64,000 bases of DNA from Collinsella phocaeensis. Lineage in GTDB: Bacteria > Actinomycetota > Coriobacteriia > Coriobacteriales > Coriobacteriaceae. Under the pieces are notes generated by a model, which saw only the letters and a program-made list of their open reading frames with translations, was not told the origin of the DNA and ran no database searches. The stretch's first letter is position 1. Each line of letters begins with the position of its first letter. Made by a program: the position numbers and the translations under genes. The DNA is taken from positions 992,001-1,056,000 of the forward strand of contig NZ_FQLR01000004.1 of assembly GCF_900119895.1 (NCBI RefSeq). The letters run 5' to 3'. This document shows positions 61,906 to 64,000 of the stretch, piece after piece.

Positions 61906-63520
61906 GATCCATGTTTCCAACGTCGCGCTCATTCGCGATGCGCACCTGGTCCCCTCGCCGCGCCTCACGGTCCTCACCGGCGAGACGGGTGCGGGCAAAA
62001 CCGCGTTGCTTTCGGCGCTGAAGCTGCTGATGGGGGAGCGTGCCGACGCTTCGCTGGTGCGCGAGGGCGCCGAGGCCGCGATGGTCGAGGGCCGCTTGTA
62101 TGAATCCGCTCGGGACAGCGATGGGTTTTGCGCTCAGCGCCGAGTGAGCGCCGATGGGCGCAGTCGTGTCCGAATCGACGGCTCCATGGCGAGCGTGCGC
62201 GAGCTTTCGGAGCGCGTGGGCCGACATATCGATCTTTGCGGCCAGCACGAACATCAGCGCCTGCTCGACGCTTCGGAACACGTCGCGCTCGTCGACGCAT
62301 GGGCGTCCGCTTCGATTTCGGCGCCCCTCGAGGCGTACCGTTCGTGTCTCAAGGAGGCGCGTGCGGCTGCCCGCGAGCTCGAGCACGTCGAGGAGGCGTC
62401 GCGTGCGCAGGGATCCCGCGTCGAGGAGGCGCGGTTCGTATGCGCCCGCATCGACGAGGTCGCGCCGGTCGCCGGCGAGTACGAGGAGCTCGAGAAGCTG
62501 TTGCCGCGCAGCGAGCATGCCGAGTCCCTCGCTCGGTGCGCCCACGAGGCCCAGGAGATGCTCTCCGGCGAAGGCGGCGCGCTCGACGGGCTCAACGCGG
62601 CGATCTACGAACTGTCCCGTCTGGGTTCGGTCGATCCCGCCCTCGCAGGGTTCTCCGACACGCTCGCGGAGGCCTCGATCACCCTCGAGGACGTCGCTTC
62701 CGATCTCAGGAGATATCGCGACGCCATCGATTTCGACCCGACTGAGCTGGAGCGTCTTCAGGAGCGGTTCGCCTCGCTCAAGGGGCTGTGCCGCCAGTGG
62801 GGCCCCACCATGGACGACGTCTTTGCGAAACGGGACGAGGCGCGCGAGCTGCTGAGCCTCGTCGACGACGGGGAGGAGCGGGTCGCGCGCGCTCGTTCGG
62901 AGCGCGACGCGGCCGAGTCCCGGCTCGCCTCCGCGGCGCGCGCCCTCACGCGCGCGCGGGATGCCGCGGCCCCTCGGTTCTGCCGCGAGGTGGTGCGTCA
63001 GATGGCGCGTCTTGAGATGGGGCGCGCCGAGATCGTCTGGGAATCCCGTCCGCTTCCGCGCGAGAAATGGGGCGTCGACGGGCCTGCTTCGTGCGAGCTG
63101 CTCTACCGGTCCGGCGCCGGCTTGACGCCGCGCCCGTTGCGGCGCATCGCCTCGGGCGGTGAGCTCTCGCGCGTTCTTCTGGCCGTGAAGGTCGTGCTGG
63201 GTGGCGCCGACGGCGTGGAGACGCTCGTGTTCGACGAGGTCGACGCTGGTGTCGGCGGAGCCACCGCCCGCGCGCTGGCGGGCGTGCTCGCCGATCTTGC
63301 GCGGTCGCATCAGGTTATCGTCGTCACGCATCTTCCGCAGGTCGCGGTCGTGGGGGACGTTCACTACGTGGTGCGCAAGTCCGATGGTGATGTGCCCGAG
63401 ACGCAGCTTCTCGCCGTGGAGGGCGATGAGCGCGTCGAGGAGATCGCCCGTATGCTGTCGGGGGACACCGGTTCCGCGTCGCTCGAGCACGCGCGCCAGC
63501 TGCTGGGTGAGCGCCGGTAG
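61895..63520 (+). CDS. recN: DNA repair protein RecN
   Basis: A 541-residue SMC-like ATPase for double-strand break repair. MLDEIHVSNVALIRDA opens the head, with Walker A GETGAGKTALL (29-39). Coiled-coil arms follow, then the second half of the head: RIASGGELSRVLLAVK (about 417-432), VFDEVDAGVGG (Walker B, about 444) and VVTHLPQVA. The true start is the ATG inside the end of nadK; a longer frame from 61703 overlaps nadK and has no likeness. Confidence 0.94.
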   Translation: MLDEIHVSNVALIRDAHLVPSPRLTVLTGETGAGKTALLSALKLLMGERADASLVREGAEAAMVEGRLYESARDSDGFCAQRRVSADGRSRVRIDGSMASVRELSERVGRHIDLCGQHEHQRLLDASEHVALVDAWASASISAPLEAYRSCLKEARAAARELEHVEEASRAQGSRVEEARFVCARIDEVAPVAGEYEELEKLLPRSEHAESLARCAHEAQEMLSGEGGALDGLNAAIYELSRLGSVDPALAGFSDTLAEASITLEDVASDLRRYRDAIDFDPTELERLQERFASLKGLCRQWGPTMDDVFAKRDEARELLSLVDDGEERVARARSERDAAESRLASAARALTRARDAAAPRFCREVVRQMARLEMGRAEIVWESRPLPREKWGVDGPASCELLYRSGAGLTPRPLRRIASGGELSRVLLAVKVVLGGADGVETLVFDEVDAGVGGATARALAGVLADLARSHQVIVVTHLPQVAVVGDVHYVVRKSDGDVPETQLLAVEGDERVEEIARMLSGDTGSASLEHARQLLGERR

Positions 63521-63572
63521 CTTGGGGGAGGGCAAAAGGGCCCGCCCGATAGCAAGACGAGCGAGCGCTATG

Positions 63573-63618
63573 GAAGGGGTGGGCCCCATGCGATCGAGTG
63601 CATGGGGCCCACCCCTTC
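63573..63618. terminator. Bidirectional terminator between recN and aroQ
   Basis: A 19-bp perfect stem, 63573-63591 with 63600-63618, 8-base loop, lying between two convergent genes. Confidence 0.75.
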
Positions 63619-63639
63619 GATGCGATCGGTGCGGAGCGG

Positions 63640-64000
63640 CTATGCCTCAAGATGCTCGGCGAGCATCCTGATTGCGTGCGCGTACCCTTGAAGCCCTTCT
63701 CCCGCCACGCGCGCGAAGCATGCCATGCCGGCATAGCTCGTCTGTCGGAACGGCTCGCGGCTGTCGACGTCGGATATGTGTACCTCGACCGCGGGCAGGC
63801 CGACCGCCTTGAGGGCATCGAGGATCGCGATGCTCGTATGGGTGTACGCTGCCGGGTTGATGACGATGCCGTCGTAGACGCCTCTGGCTTCCTGGATGGC
63901 ATCCACCAGGTCTCCCTCATGGTTGGACTGAAAAACGCCTACGGTCTCGAAACCGGCCTCCGCCCCTGCCGCGTGGCAGAGGTCCTCGAGGTCGTCGTAG
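63640..64000 (-). CDS. aroQ: 3-dehydroquinate dehydratase type II, 5' end beyond the window
   Basis: Shikimate pathway enzyme. The visible C-terminal 119 residues read LEDLCHAAG, FETVGVFQSNHEGDLVDAIQEA, GIVINPAAYTHTSIAILDAL, PAVEVHISDVDSREPFR and ARVAGEGLQGYAHAI. The INPAAYTHTSIA and VEVHISD segments, with the catalytic His, mark the small dodecameric type II enzyme. The active-site tyrosine loop lies in the missing N-terminal part. An internal GTG at 63906 is not the start. Confidence 0.93.
   Translation of the reverse strand, partial: YDDLEDLCHAAGAEAGFETVGVFQSNHEGDLVDAIQEARGVYDGIVINPAAYTHTSIAILDALKAVGLPAVEVHISDVDSREPFRQTSYAGMACFARVAGEGLQGYAHAIRMLAEHLEA

Overview
This is a chromosomal window from a high-GC, low-genome-plasticity bacterium. 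Gene content and order point to an actinobacterium of the class Coriobacteriia, and the glycogen genes, gdhA and fermentative adhE would suit Collinsella or a close relative. That placement is an inference from gene content, not from a marker gene. There are no rRNA genes, no CRISPR arrays and no intact mobile elements. Two tRNA genes and the RNase P RNA gene are present.

Layout. Positions 1-11.7 kb are mostly translation and replication genes: gltX (-), a twice-frameshifted ROK sugar-kinase-like gene, a CorA-type channel (-), metK, priA, def, fmt, rsmB and a small FmdB zinc-ribbon protein. From 11.7 to 24.6 kb lies a complete glycogen locus on the minus strand, glgB-glgP-glgC-glgD-glgA followed by a GH13-GH77 fusion enzyme. 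It builds, branches, phosphorolyses and debranches or disproportionates alpha-glucan. GlgA and GlgB both carry long lysine/alanine/proline-rich tails. From 24.9 to 30 kb are a HAD phosphatase, thiamine pyrophosphokinase, an APH-fold kinase and a frameshifted adhE whose upstream region holds LytTR-like direct repeats and two LacI-type palindromes. From 30.4 to 41.8 kb are rnpB (-), a YigZ protein, a C_GCAxxG_C_C protein, metY, an alpha/beta hydrolase, pfkA, xpt, a GGQ rescue-type factor, a zinc-ribbon MscL, an MFS exporter, a lipid kinase and a CLC protein with fluoride-type motifs.

From 42.1 to 43.4 kb, tRNA-Pro and tRNA-Gly are followed by a small, less GC-rich islet with a terminator, short DNA repeats, a 27-codon membrane-peptide ORF that looks like a type I toxin, an XRE regulator and a repetitive protein fragment. 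Next comes a tightly coupled kptA-metallophosphoesterase pair (-). Then gdhA, rpmB (-), a glutamate-type ABC importer operon ending in a class I glutamine-amidotransferase-fold hydrolase, and a long housekeeping run: gls24-fakA-recG-rsmD-coaD-(SepIVA-like)-DUF177, efp, gls24-nusB-xseB-tlyA-nadK-recN. A convergent, partial aroQ closes the window.

Most interesting points: the basic tails on two glycogen enzymes, the kptA-phosphoesterase coupling, the candidate type I toxin-antitoxin module beside tRNA-Gly, and the composite regulatory region of a broken adhE. All functional calls come from reading motifs; no database search was run.
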